Assembly (NCBI GenBank): GCA_000231825.2
Contig: JH720306.1
Location: 718,199-782,198 of the forward strand
Reading direction: 5' to 3'
Length of the DNA: 64,000 bases
DNA from: Tetrahymena elliotti 4EA
Lineage: Eukaryota > Ciliophora > Oligohymenophorea > Hymenostomatida > Tetrahymenidae
In this document: piece after piece, positions 43,033 to 55,352 of the stretch
Numbering within the stretch: the first letter of the stretch is position 1
How the letters are laid out: each line of letters starts with the position of its first letter
Program-made: the position numbers and the translations under genes
Notes under the pieces: generated by a model
What the model saw: only the letters and a program-made list of their open reading frames with translations
Databases searched by the model: none
What the model was told of the DNA's origin: nothing

Positions 43033-44248
43033 CTATGCTAAAGAATAGTAGTCTATTCTTACTTAAATTATTGACTTGCTTTTTTTCTTATTTAATATAT
43101 AAATTTTTGTTTAGGAAATAGCTATTAAGATCGTTTAGTTGTCCTTCTTTAATTTTTGCTTAGATTTTAATGTAATAAATGTTTATATTATTTTTTTTTT
43201 ACTGAATATTGAAGTTTTTTTGCGTTTGTTAATACCTCTGATTTTTCTTTAAGTTTTTTTATCAAATATTAAATTTAATTGACTGTATGTGTTTTTGAGT
43301 TTATTTATCTAGTTAATATACTAATAATTTATTTCTTTATTTATTGATACAGTTTTCTTTTACTCTTAATTTTGTTATATTAAAAAAGGCTTTTCTTTTT
43401 GAGGAGTAGGATTATTTTACTTTTTTTAATTTTTAATCAATTTTAATTTTACGATAAAATTTTATCCCAAACAAGGCCATTTAAAGACACAATCAAACAA
43501 ACAAAATCAAATAGCTATTTAATTCGCACTACCTACCTTTTCATATATCTTTTTTCTTTTCTAAAATTATTTACATTTTAAATTTAATTAAGAGTTGAAC
43601 CCAAGATTTAATTCCACCAATCCCCTTTACATCAAAAAGTTGATTGCTCTATCACATTATTCACAACTCAAACCATTCTTATCTTCTTTCTACTTTACTG
43701 AATCTTAAAATCTATCTATACCATCTCAACTTATTCCATTTTTTCAACTATTATTATCTTTCTTTTCTTATAGATTTATTTCACTTTCAAAATAGCCAAT
43801 TTCTCATTTTCTCTAAATATGTTTTCTATCTATCTATCAAATAACCGAACTTTTAATTAAAGTCATATCTTCTCAATCGGTTTAGATAAAAATTAGATAT
43901 TTGATCAAGAATCTTAAAATTTCTAACTGATCAATCGACCAAGTAATCTAAGAACCAAGTAAATCATTTGAATATTAAAATACGTTTAAATATAAATTAA
44001 TCCTACTAAATTTTATTCTTAATTAAATACATTAAGAATTCAAAAGAACAAATTTAACAATGCTTCAAAATATCTCTCAACCTAATAAACAAAAAAGAAG
44101 CAACCCCTATAAATTCCCAATAATTTTTTTTATTTTTTAAATTATTTAAATTTATATATTTCATTTTCTATAACTTACTATTTTGAGTTTCTAAAATTTC
44201 GCATTGACCTGCTCATTATTAAATACCTGAATTCGTTGTATTAGACAA

Positions 44249-44497
44249 ATGACTAGCCCAAAAATTAGAATTTATTAGAAGAGACAAACTTTATCAGATA
44301 CTAATCCTTAGATTATTTATATTCCTAACACATTTAAAAATTAATATAAAGCTATTCATATGTAACTTTCTATTTAAACAAGCAAATAAAAAATTTAGAT
44401 GATTATGATTAGAGTTCAAACCACCAAATCTATTCCAAATATTTTACACAGACATTACTTTTTATTTTACTTCTAAATTAAACATGTCTGTAAATGA
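44249..44497 (+). CDS. Doubtful small ORF, 82 aa
   Basis: With the ciliate code ATG 44249 opens MTSPKIRIYQKRQTLSDTNP and the frame ends at TGA 44495-44497. Composition is compatible with coding, with few poly-Lys/Asn runs. There is no homologue, no splice partner and no other support. It could be an exon of an unseen gene or chance. Confidence 0.2.
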
Positions 44498-45296
44498 AGA
44501 TTTATGTTAAATTTTTTTGAAACTTTTCTCAACCTAAGCCAGCCTCACCTTCAAACATTTTTTTTTCTATTTTAAATGTTATTTGAAAAATAGAAAAAAA
44601 TTCTTTTTTTAGAGTACATAAATTTAAATTTTTAAAAAGATAATCAATTGTTACATCAAATTAATTGAATATGTTTACCAATAAATAAATTTATTGGTAA
44701 GAAGTGAAAAATATTTTCTATTTTTTTAAAAAATGCCTTCTCTCTATATCAGCTTATTCATTTTATAGAAGGAACATAGCATAAAGATAGTAAAATTAAA
44801 ACTGAAAAAATATAAAATAATTTTTATATTTGACTTAGAAAAATTATTCAGGACAGACTATTCATGTCAAATCTAAAGTTTCTATTATTGAATAAGAAGA
44901 GAAGATTTAAAATTTAAATAATAAATAAATTAGAAATCAATAATTATTCACACTTATCCCGCTTTTATTTTTTAAAAATTTTAAACACTACAAACTATTC
45001 TTTCTTATGTAATTGGTAAGATATTCAAAATTTTTTATCTTTGAAATGTACTCTAAATATTCATTTATACTATCACCTTTATCTTCACAGTTTAAAAAAA
45101 TTATTTATTTTAAAAGATCTTTTTTGAAAGTCATGATACCAATTTATTGAGCCTTAAATAATGAGTATTTAGAGTATTTATTTTAGAGTAGACATAGTTT
45201 TATTGAAAATTTACAAATACATTATTGTGATTATTCAATAATTTTTTTTGTTTTATTTGGGATCTTTATTATGTTTTTTTAGTATCAAATTGATCC

Positions 45297-45700
45297 ATTT
45301 TAGAGATTTTTTATCTAAAAAAAAATATAATCCATTTTCTTTTAGTATTTCAGGTTATTAGAGTCTATAGAGATAAAATGAAAATAATAAAATAATTTAA
45401 GATTTTTGATCAAAAGCAAATGCTTAAAACCACTAATAAATGTGATTTTCAATATTTTTTTAAATTAATTTTGACGATATCTTTATATTATTTTTCCAGA
45501 TTCATTTTAGCATATTAAAAATAGATATGATCCATTTTCTTTTAGTACTTTAACCTATTATTAGAATCATTAGAGATTAAATGAAAATAATTTAAGATTT
45601 TTGATCAAAGACAAATACTTAAGACCATTTATAATTTTAATTTTCTTTTTTTTTTGTCTATGTTTTAAGGTTATTATTTTTATATTAATTTTAGACATAT
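45297..45700. repeat. Direct repeat, two ~200-bp copies
   Basis: TCCATTTTCTTTTAGTA starts at 45331 and again at 45531, exactly 200 bp apart. Each is followed by a TTAGAGTC/TTAGAATC-like block, then ATGAAAATAAT, TTAAGATTTTTGATCAAA and a CTTAA-AC-ACCA block. The copies diverge by small indels. Noncoding. Confidence 0.8.
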
Positions 45701-46209
45701 TAACAAATTTTTTTAGAAGATGGGTTTAATGAAGGCATAAAAGACATTTCTATATTTAAGTTATGTTTTAATCCTATAAATAACATAATGTTGAGTACCT
45801 GATTTTTTCTTGAAAAGATGAAATTTTAAATAAATAAATAAATGAAAAAATTAGAAAAGACTAAAATTTCATTTAAAAATATAAAATTATAATTTTTATA
45901 TACAATAATTTCAAGTAGAATTTAGAATTAAGATTAAAATTAATTTTAAGAAAGAGCTAAATGAATAGAAAAGAATTAATTATTATAATTGGTATTTGAA
46001 AGTAGAAAAATTCATATTGATAAATTACTAGATATAATGAATGGAATGGATAAGGAAGAATTTATTAAAAAAAATATTTAAGCTTAGAATTAAATACATG
46101 CTTCATTTGGTAAACAATATCCAAAAGTATTGTAATTAAAAGAAAGAAAAAAAAACACAAAATTAAAATTGATCTCTTTCAAAAGCAAACACAAAATTAT
46201 TAAAAGCAG

Positions 46210-48346
46210 ATGAGTCAAAGTATATTGAATAACTCTATTTCAACAAATGGAGGTCTTTAGATTATTAAAGCAACAGGAGACTATTTTTGTGCATAATGTC
46301 TCTTGCAATTTTAGAATGATAAGGAATATAAAGTTCATTACAAAAGCGAGTTGCATCTTTATAACATTAAAAGAAGAATGCTTGATCTTGTTCCTGCTAC
46401 TCCTGAATAATTTGAATAAAAGAAAAAATGTACACTTTTTTAAAAATCAACTTAAAATTAAATAAGAATTTAACAATTACAACTTAATTCTAATTATTTA
46501 AAAACTTAACAATCATTATAATATTAGAAATTATTGATTAACAAAAGAAGTCAATCCAATCAACCAAAAATGGAGTTTAGTTAGCTGATGATTTCAAATG
46601 CATCCCTTGCAAGTACTACTAGAAATAATTTTTTTAAAGGAATTTTCAATTTTTTAAAAATAAAAGAAAATATTGCAGGAATAAATTGAATTATAAATAT
46701 TATTTAGAGCATTTATTCGATAGATTTAAATTGATTTTAATTCTTCATATTTTTATTAAAGCAAGTCATTTAACACTGAAAGCACTTTTAAAGCACATGT
46801 GATTTCAAAGAAGCATAAGGAAAGTGAAAAGCTCTATGAATCTAAAAAATAAAACCCATCATCAGATGTTAAGGAAACCCCTAAGGCACCTGTAATTACT
46901 ACTGATAAAGATTAAACTGTTTGTTTGTTCTGTGATAAAAAGTCCGCTGATATTGAAAAGTAATTTATTTGCATTTTTTTTAACTCCTAAAATATTATCA
47001 AGCAAATGTTAATTAATCAATGAAATTTTTATTACAATTTAGGAACTTAGAACATATGAATAAAGCTCACAGTTTCTTTATTAGTGAAGAAAAGTATTGT
47101 GAAGATAAAAAGGGTTTACTAGAGCATTTAGGATAAAAGATTAATATCACATTCTTATGTATTCTTTGTGAAAATAAGGGTTGCAAGCAATTTACAGTAA
47201 ACTATTATCAAACATAATTTGCATTCTATTAAGCAATCTATTCAATATCTATTTTTATCATCAAAAAAAAGATAAAATTAGATTTTTTGAGTAATTTATG
47301 ATTGGAATTTATTTGCTCATTTTTTTTTGTAATAAAGACTCCTGAAGCTGTTAAGAAGCATATGATAGATAAGGGTCATTGCTTTATGTAATCAACTGTT
47401 TTTGATGAATATGCTGATTTTTATGATTTCACTCCACAAATCGAAGAAGCTGTTGAATATCAAAAGACTCTTAAATAAAACAATGCTCTTCATGAAAAGG
47501 TTATTGAAATTGTTCAAAACAAAAAAGAAGGAGATAACGAAGAAGACTGTGAAGAATGGGAAAGTGACATTGATAGCAATGAATCTGATTAAGAAGATGA
47601 AGAAGAAGATGATGAAGAAACATCTAAAAAGCATAAGGTTAAGAATACTATTAAAGAATAGGATGAAGATGAAGATGAAATTCAACTTGAAAAGAAATCA
47701 ACCAAAGCTAAAAAGTAAAATAATGATGAAGAATGGGAAGATGAAGAAGGTGATGATGAAGAAGCCAAAAAGAAGGAAAGATTAAGATAATAAAAAAAAT
47801 ATAGAATTCATAGAATTAAGTAATATTGTTTTTTAAAAATTAGTATTTTTTTAATTTTAAATAATAAATCTATCTAGGATAGCAAAAGCAACTTTAAATG
47901 AAAGAGGAGAATTGGAATTACCTAATGGAAAAACTCTTGGTCACAGAACATACAGACATATTTACAAATAATATTATAGACCTATTAGCAATTATGCTTC
48001 TCGTATGAAAGCTATATTGGGAGAAGAAGGTTACAGATAGAGACAATTAGTTTTAGCCACATAAAACTTCTAGATTGTATTTTTTTTAATTGGCAATTTA
48101 AAAGTATTAAATATTTTAATTTTCAAATAATTAGCAATTAATGAAAAAATACAATGCAATCAAATCCCACAAAGAAGAAAAAAATTTATTAGCCTACCAA
48201 ATGCACAGAAATAAAGTTAACTATGTCAAGTAAATAATTCTTATTAATATATCAAATATATTTATTTATTTATTTTTAATTAAAATAGTGTTGGTATTTC
48301 TCATAATAAGTTACAACATCATTTTGTTCAACAATGTCCCCTTTGA
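46210..48346 (+). CDS. REI1: REI1/ZNF622-type 60S ribosome biogenesis factor, 496 aa
   Basis: Cytoplasmic zinc-finger protein that in yeast acts in late 60S subunit maturation, including recycling of the Arx1/Alb1 export factors. Eight exons sum to 497 codons: 46210-46429, 46528-46612, 46762-46959, 47043-47196, 47338-47819, 47878-48076, 48135-48229, 48289-48346. Finger 1 is YFCAQCLLQFQNDKEYKVHY followed by KSELHLYNIKRRM. Finger 2 is CIPCNKSFNTESTFKAHVIS followed by KKH. Then come CLFC, NLEHMNKAHSFFI, GLLEHLGQKINITFLCILCE and EAVKKHMIDKGHC. A long acidic stretch lies at about residues 275-355. The C-terminal SRMKAILGEEGY and NKLQHHFVQQ also match the family. Each splice restores the family sequence. 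The stop is TGA. Confidence 0.95.
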
Positions 48347-48914
48347 GATAACTTAGTTCATTATCTATCTATCTTAATAAATATATAAATTTGTATTAAA
48401 ATAAAATAAAAGCTTTTATTTGGTATTTCAATATTTAAAAATAAATTATTTATTTTCTCAAAAAATAAAATTTTCATAATTTTACAACATATTGCTTTTA
48501 CTAAAAGCTAAAGAGAACAAAAAAATAAATCTCTAAAATTATTTAGGATCTCCAGCTATTGAATGCTTAAAATTTTGGTGGCATTTACTCATTAGAAATC
48601 TAAAGAGTAGCAGTTATTTTAATTTAATTAGAAGTAAGAGTCAAAAATTACAATAAAAATGAGGAATAAAGGAAATAAATTATTATTATCTGAGGAAAAT
48701 ATTTTGAAAAAGAGAAAATTACTTTTAAAAAACTCTAAATTAATAATTTTAATGAAACAATTAAATATGCAAACCTAGAAAATTTATGATATTCTTACAA
48801 AGTACCCTATTTTTTGATAAATTTTTTAAAAAAGATAATAAATATGACAAAAAATAATTAATCATTTAAAAAATCCTTTGATCAGTTTTTCAGAATTTTA
48901 ATTTTTCTTGATAA
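48347..48914. other. Intergenic
   Basis: AT-rich 0.57 kb between REI1 and the next plus-strand gene. Nothing recognised. Confidence 0.55.
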
Positions 48915-49904
48915 ATGGAAGAAAATTAAAATATAAAAGAAATCAAAAAATTCAAAAATCTAAATGCTTTAAGTTTTTTTAATATTATTTTGTTTTTAGG
49001 TATGTTATCAGTTTCTATCCTTTCTGTTCAGGAATAGCATTTGATTAATCTCAGCAACTTGAATAATACCTAAAAGATGAACTATTAGCTTAAAATAGAT
49101 AGTTAGAATAAATAAATCTCATTACGAATAAATTAAATAACTAAGAATGCAAAGAGCAAACATAAAATAGAATAATAAAATGTATGTCAGTTGGAAGATA
49201 AGGTAAAGAACTTCAATAAATATGAATAATTTATTGTTTTAGATTAAAAACTCTACAGATATTAATCTTAAAATTGAAATTTTACATGTAAAGTAAGATA
49301 TATTAGAAAAAGTTGGTTAAATTTAAAAGCATTTAACTAATATTTATGAATTAATAAACTTGGAATACAAAGTTTAAGAATAAAGGAGTATTAATTCTTA
49401 ATAATCATAAAAAATAACGCAGCTTAGTCTTAAGATTGAAAAATTTGGAGTAGAGTCTGGTAATGTAACACAATAAATTGAAGAAATTTAAAAGAATTAA
49501 ATAAAATTGTTATAAAACGAATGGTCGTATCCATTTAAAGCACCAAACTAAGAAGGAATTTTAGCTCCTAATTTATCTACAAACATATAAATTAAAGTTT
49601 GGTTGAAATATTTCTTTAAGGACATATTTAATAAACTGAAGGAAATGCAATTTATTTATTATTTGCTATTAATGGTAAATAACTATCTCTAGATTAAAAC
49701 AGATTACCTGAAATATTTTATGCTGGTACATATTAAGGTGAGATTTATAATATATGGGCTCCTATAGTATTATATTGAAAGGTTATTCCAGAGCTAGGTA
49801 TTCATAAAATTAAACTGAGTGCTCAAACAGCATTTTCTAATGGTAATGATATTAATATAAATGGAGCTAAATTAGAAATAAAAGTTAAAACATTATCGAA
49901 TTGA
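48915..49904 (+). pseudogene. Membrane-anchored coiled-coil protein gene, interrupted
   Basis: ATG 48915 opens MEENQNIKEIKKFKNLNALS, then a hydrophobic segment FFNIILFLGMLSVSILSV, likely a signal anchor. One intron near 49200-49243 joins CQLEDK to IKNSTDINLKIEIL. A coiled coil follows (LSLKIEKFGVESGNVTQQIE). A C-terminal beta-rich region starts at EWSYPFKAPNQEGILAPNLS. The frame then breaks near 49610 in a T-rich stretch, continuing as GNAIYLLFAINGKQLSLDQN. A TGA interrupts at 49776, after which KVIPELGIHKIKLSAQT runs to a second TGA at 49902. No family recognised. It could be a pseudogene, assembly error, or a recoded gene. Confidence 0.5.
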
Positions 49905-50779
49905 TATTTGGTTTTTTATCATAATGACATACTATAAATATAATATTTGATTGATAAATCATTAATTATTATTTATAACTTTAAATAATTCTTGTTTGTT
50001 TGTTTTTTAAATTATCTTTCAATAAATTTTATGAAGATATTTTTAATATTAATATTTTATCTTATTTTTTATAGAGAAACAAATAAAGACATAATATTAT
50101 TTTGAATTATTTTTGGTATTTGAGGTATTTTTTTTTTGGCAAAGCTGGTAAAAGTTTATTTTAAAAAGCATTAATAAAGAAATAAAATAAATTTTTGAAA
50201 ATCTGTATTGTTTAAAAATGATTAAGGAAATACTTATTATGTGAGAATTTCTTAAAAATTTTATTGATTATTCAGAGTTGGATTTTTATTTTGAATTTAG
50301 ATGAAATAAATTAAAAATATGTTTATTTTTTATTAATTTATCAGATTAGAAAAATACTTCAATTATTTTTTTATTTTACAAAAAATTGATTAATTATTTC
50401 AGTAAATACTTTTTAGTTTTTTAATTTTTACTTTGTATTCGTAAAAATAAATATTGCAAATAGCAATAATTGATATTTATGAGCTAAATATGAAATGATG
50501 TTGATTGTTGAGAGATTCAACTAATGTTGATACATATTTAAATTTATTCTCAATATTAAATTATGTAAAAATGCGGCCTTTAAAAATAATAAAATTAAGA
50601 AAAAAGTAAGTTAAGAAAATTAATTAATACAAAAATTTGTATTTTTTGATTGTGTGGATGAGATAGTTCAGAAGTAACATAAATATTATTTGTTAATATC
50701 TCCAAATTAACTAGGGTTATTAAAATCTTAAGTTAAAAATGGAATGATAGGATAAGCTTTTCTTTGAGAAGTTAATTTT
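49905..50779. other. Intergenic
   Basis: AT-rich 0.87 kb with no recognised feature. Confidence 0.55.
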
Positions 50780-51094
50780 ATGTAAGTATCCTCTTCTAAA
50801 GATGAATAAGATAATATATAAAGATAGATTAGATTGTTAAATTTATTAGATATATTAAACATATGTTTTTTAATCATTAAAATTTTTATATTCACTATTT
50901 TTTTAAAAGGCAGATTGATTGACTTAGCCAATAAAGATAATTAAAACCTAAGGAAACAAGCAAACAAATCATTTGATAAATTTAAAAGCAAAAAAATAAG
51001 CAAAAAAATAATATCTCATAGAATAGCCATCAATAGGACAACTAATTAAGAAAAAGAAAAATCAAAGGCAAATAGATTAATTGATAATAGGTGA
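50780..51094 (+). CDS. Small membrane ORF, 104 aa, in frame with the next gene
   Basis: ATG 50780 opens MQVSSSKDEQDNIQRQIRLL. A hydrophobic stretch NICFLIIKIFIFTIFL follows, then a basic Lys/Asn-rich tail, and TGA at 51092. The next gene's ATG lies six bases after this TGA in the same frame (TGA-GGG-TAA-ATG). It may be an upstream ORF, the N-terminus of the next protein if the TGA is removed or read through, or a separate small gene. The composition is coding-like but there is no homologue. Confidence 0.4.
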
Positions 51095-51100
51095 GGGTAA

Positions 51101-54100
51101 ATGAATAAAAGATTCGAAAAGCTTAAGATGAAAATCATCAAGAGTTATTCTTAATGCTTTTTTTGTTCAGAGAATCTAAAGTATTTAGGACAATATTTCA
51201 TTGAAAAGTTTAAGAATCCTCATTGGTACATATATTTTTATAATTTTAGTTGTTCAATTAAAGATAATCAATTTATGATTATGAATTCATTTTTATCTCA
51301 CTTAAATTTCTACTAGCTTCTGCTTATTTAATATATTTTAAATGAAACGCCACTAATAGTTAGTTTGATCATAAAAAATTAGCAGATGAGCTTTAGGAGG
51401 CCATTTTTAATCTCTAGTATCCTTCATTTATCAGACTTAATGCTGTTTAGGTACTAATATTTTCTAAATTAGATAATCATTAATAAATTATTCTACAAAA
51501 AGCTTCTTAAACAGTGCATGCAGACATCAAATTCCTTCTTGAATAATTTTGTTGAGTAAAATATCATTGATAAGTTTGGAAAAATAGCATTACTCACAAA
51601 GAAACCCAAATTCGATATGCTCTATTTCTAAAATTAATATGGTAATATTATACATTGTTTTGATGAAATCAATTTGTAATTGAGCTTTACTCAAAAAGCA
51701 TGAAATAAATAAATCAACCTTTGCATTTAATTTGGGTTGTAAAATTATTTTTAAATAATTAATAGATGAAGTCTACTCTCTTTAATTTTTTTAAGAGATC
51801 CTCAATTGCATATAGCAATGGTAATCTAAGTCTCGCTATTACGAATCCATTTACAGGAACTTGTAAAAGTAGAACATAGGTTTTATTTTATAAAACATAT
51901 AAAAATAACCCTCAGGGATTACTCTTTAATGTTAGCATGGCAATTCTTAAAATCAAAACATAAAAAAGCTCTCAAGATAATTTCCTTAGCTGGGGTTAGC
52001 AGAAAGAGTAAGGCTTAAAATTTAGTTGCTCTAGGATGCTCTGTATTTCATGTACTCATGCTTCGTTATGTAGAAGATGTCTGATGGTAATTAAATTTAA
52101 TTAAAGAGATTTAACCACAAAAATAATAAGTGGGGGAATAATTTATCTGATCAAATAAAAAAAGTAGAAAATAAATGCTTAATAACAAACTAAATGATAG
52201 GCGAATAATCAATTTTTTTAAAGAAATACTTAAATAATTTTTAAATTTCCTAATTCCCCATAAACTATATTTTTTGCTCTTAATAAAAAAACCTTATTAA
52301 AAATTAATCTTACTACTTTACTTAATATCATAGAGATTTCACAGATTTTACTAGTATGCAATGATCTTATTATCAGCATAGGCTTAGAAAAGGAACAGCT
52401 TTAAATGCATAGTCATAACACAGAATAAGTTAATTAGATTTAAAAGCTATAAATCTTGCTACAAACTATGAACTAAAACTATACTAATGGTGAACCTATC
52501 CAAAATTATATGAAAAACTTTAAGAATGTCTTAGCAGAAGTCTTAGATATGTAATTAAAATTTGGTTTAACACAATATATAACTCCCCTTTCTTAGTAAA
52601 AATTAAGAAGAAGAAGAATAAAAAATAAAGCAGGGTTATTTAGACGAATTTGGTTCAGCAAAAAGTGAAAATTTTATTACTTCTTTAACTTCTCTTAATT
52701 AATTAGATTCTGAATTTGTACAGGGGAATTAAAAGATTAGATCTTTTAATTGTATTTCTAATTAACTATCCAACTTTCATTTATCTCTTCACAATTTAAC
52801 TGCAAACAACCTCGACCAAGTCAAGAATCTTGATAAATCACCATGCTATAAAATTAATTTATCAAGAGGCCAGTCTAACTACTCCTCACCTAATTCTCCG
52901 AAGAAAAACCACCACCTAAGTATATTAGGTATATAAAATATTTTATTTTTTCTATAAAAAATATATTCAATTTTCAAATACTATTTAAATTAATTGTAAT
53001 AAAAAATATTAAAGGAAGATAAAAAATATATTCAATTTTCAAATACTATTTAAATTAATTGTAATAAAAAATATTAAAGGAAGCCTCATTGAAGAAAAAC
53101 CTCCTAAAAAAGCTCCATTGATTTATGGGAAATTAAAATCATTGAAATCAATAAAATAAGAGAGTAGTAGTAAGTTGTAGAAACAAAGCAATATGTTTGA
53201 GTAGGGTACTCCTGAAACCAAATGCACAACTTTTTATTCAGTCAACGAATCTAAAGAAAATTATTCATATTTCTCTTCTCGTAACAATAGCCCTTAAATG
53301 TTTTCAACAGCTAACCCACTCATATTTTAGTAAATTAAAACTTATCCTGGTAACAGTGATGAAGTGATGGATGAAGAACTTCCAGTAAGATAATCTTCTC
53401 ATTCATAGTCATACACTTAATCAACTTAACCAGATTTTACAAGAAGAAGTACAAATTAAGACATTTAAAATTAACAAAGAATAAGCTAACTAGATGTATA
53501 AAACAATGTCCCTGTAATATCTTACAACCTCTAAACAGATGTTAACATGTAGAATGGTTATAAAATGCCTATCTAACAGTAAATAATTTAAAACAAAAAC
53601 CCTATGAATAATAGCTACTTTAGTACCTCTACTTCAAACCCTAATACAATTTAAAATTCTTATTACATTTAAAATTAAGTAAATAACTTCAAAAACCCTA
53701 GCAACATCCCACAATAAATCTAAGAACCTTAGCAATTCTTCTAAAATTGTTAGTAATAAATACAATAACAGAGCCAGCAACCATATTTTAGTTAATAGTA
53801 ATAGCAACCACTTCAATAATAACAATAGTAAATACAAATGAATTATTAAAAGCATTAAAGTCTAAATTAAATATTTTAAGCTCCACAAAGTAATAATTAT
53901 TAAAATAATAATAGCAATGCATAATACTTTTCTACTCAGTAAGGTTCTTAGATCTAACAATAACAAGCTAACTATTAAAGTAATATCATTTAGAGCAATA
54001 ATAACTTCTAAAACAATTACTTTAGTAATAACAAAAATGTGCCACAAATATAAGTCATAAATGTGTAAAATTAACAAGCTAATAATAATTCTTTTCTTTA

Positions 54101-55352
54101 GCAATAAATTATGTAGTAGTCGTAACAAAATAACTCATCTTTTCAAAATAATAAATAGCAATTATCCATATTTACATCAGGAGTTAACTATTCTAATTAC
54201 AACTCTTAGTATAATAGCTAAAAAAACTCTGCTCCAAATACTCCACCAAAAGTATCATAAGTAATTCCCACTTAAAATAACTCTTTAATAAATTAAAATA
54301 TTTAATAAACTTAACAAAATATAACTCATATCCAAAATAGTAATTAGACAAATCTTAATCAATTAAAAAATGTATTTGGTGTACCAAACTCCCCTAACTC
54401 TTAAAAACAAATTCAAAAAAACATCATGAATCTTTTATCATAATAATAAGTATCAGCAAAGAATCAAAATCAAATAAATGTTAATTCATTTTTGAATTCT
54501 TATGGTTTAAATAATAATGGGCAATTTGAGTAATAAGCAAATTATAACGGAATTTCTCTTATGTCTTCAAATAACAATGGTAATCAAGTTAATTGTATAA
54601 ATTCAAGTACTGTTACCCTAGCCTAAACAGTAATGTAGCACATATAAAATAATTATAATGCAGGTTTAACAAATAATAATAATAATAACTACTATTAAAA
54701 ATACTTTGGTAGCAAAAATCAAACTGACCAACCATATTAATAGTAATAATAGCAACAATAATTATAGATAAATGCTTAAAAGTAGGCTTAAAAAAACATA
54801 GAGCTTTCTCTTCCAAACTAAGCTAAACCTCTAAATTCTCATATAGTAACTAAAATCAATTAAGTTGTTCCAAATATGCATCATAAAATTAACACTGAAG
54901 GTAATTCTAGAATTACAACACAATAATGTTCAGCCTAGCAAATAACGAAAATTCAAAAGCCATCTGGTTGTTCAAATTTAAATATAAATTAAATGTAAAC
55001 TAATCAAATAACACAATAATATTTTGTAAATAATTCACACTTGAATAGCCCTTCAAAAAATTCAAGCACTAAAAACTCTCTAAATAATTCAACAAATAGA
55101 TTTACTTAACCTCCTGTACTGATTTAACCTTCAACGAACTAAAGGTTCAATAGATAATCTCAAATGAACCCCTCATTTTAGAATGCTTTCTCTAAAACAG
55201 TAAACAACACTTAAAATACATCATTAAATAGCTCATTCAAAAATTAGAGTCTAAATACTTCTTCTTCTCAAAAATAAAATAATATTTTATCCAAAAGTTA
55301 ATATGGTATTAACTTGTAAAGAATATCATAGAATTAATATTACAATAACTGA
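51101..55352 (+). CDS. Cys-rich protein with long Asn/Gln-rich C-terminal region
   Basis: Exon 1 (51101 to about 51643) opens MNKRFEKLKMKIIKSYSQCF and contains KFGKIALLTKKPKFDMLYFQ. The next exon, from about 51766, reads LAITNPFTGTCKSRTQVLFY and then a cysteine cluster C-x4-C-x2-C-x5-C-x2-C (CSRMLCISCTHASLCRRC) near 52027-52085, possibly zinc-binding. After a ~240-bp intron comes NYMKNFKNVLAEVLDI. A 46-bp intron leads to EEEEQKIKQGYLDEFGSAKS, and a third intron carries a 65-bp duplication. The last 750 residues are almost pure Asn, Gln, Ser and Tyr. The stop is TGA at 55350. The join near 51643-51766 did not resolve in phase, so two adjacent genes are possible. Function unknown. The Asn/Gln-rich tail suggests self-association or a role in RNA granules. 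Confidence 0.6.
52954..53083 (+). repeat. Exact 65-bp tandem duplication across an intron's 3' splice site
   Basis: Copies 52954-53018 and 53019-53083 are identical. Each ends ATTAAAGGAAG and includes the AAAG acceptor. The downstream acceptor near 53079 joins SIL to GSLIEEKPPKK in frame. Confidence 0.9.

Larger units (their letters stand above)
43033..46209. other. Long intergenic region between divergent genes
   Basis: 3.2 kb AT-rich region. It holds a 200-bp direct repeat pair (45297-45700), a weak 82-codon frame (44249-44497) and a tRNA-like remnant on the minus strand (43586-43655). The remainder shows no coding pattern. The promoters of the flanking genes should be at its two ends. Confidence 0.5.

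Noticed and set aside
47392..47685. Hydrophobic minus-strand frame opposite REI1
   Set aside because: It is the antisense of the acidic GAA/GAT-rich exon 5 of REI1, which yields Phe/Ile/Leu on the other strand.
53634..54128. Leu/Ile-rich minus-strand frames resembling membrane proteins
   Set aside because: They are antisense shadows of the CAA/TAA/AAT-rich Asn/Gln tail.
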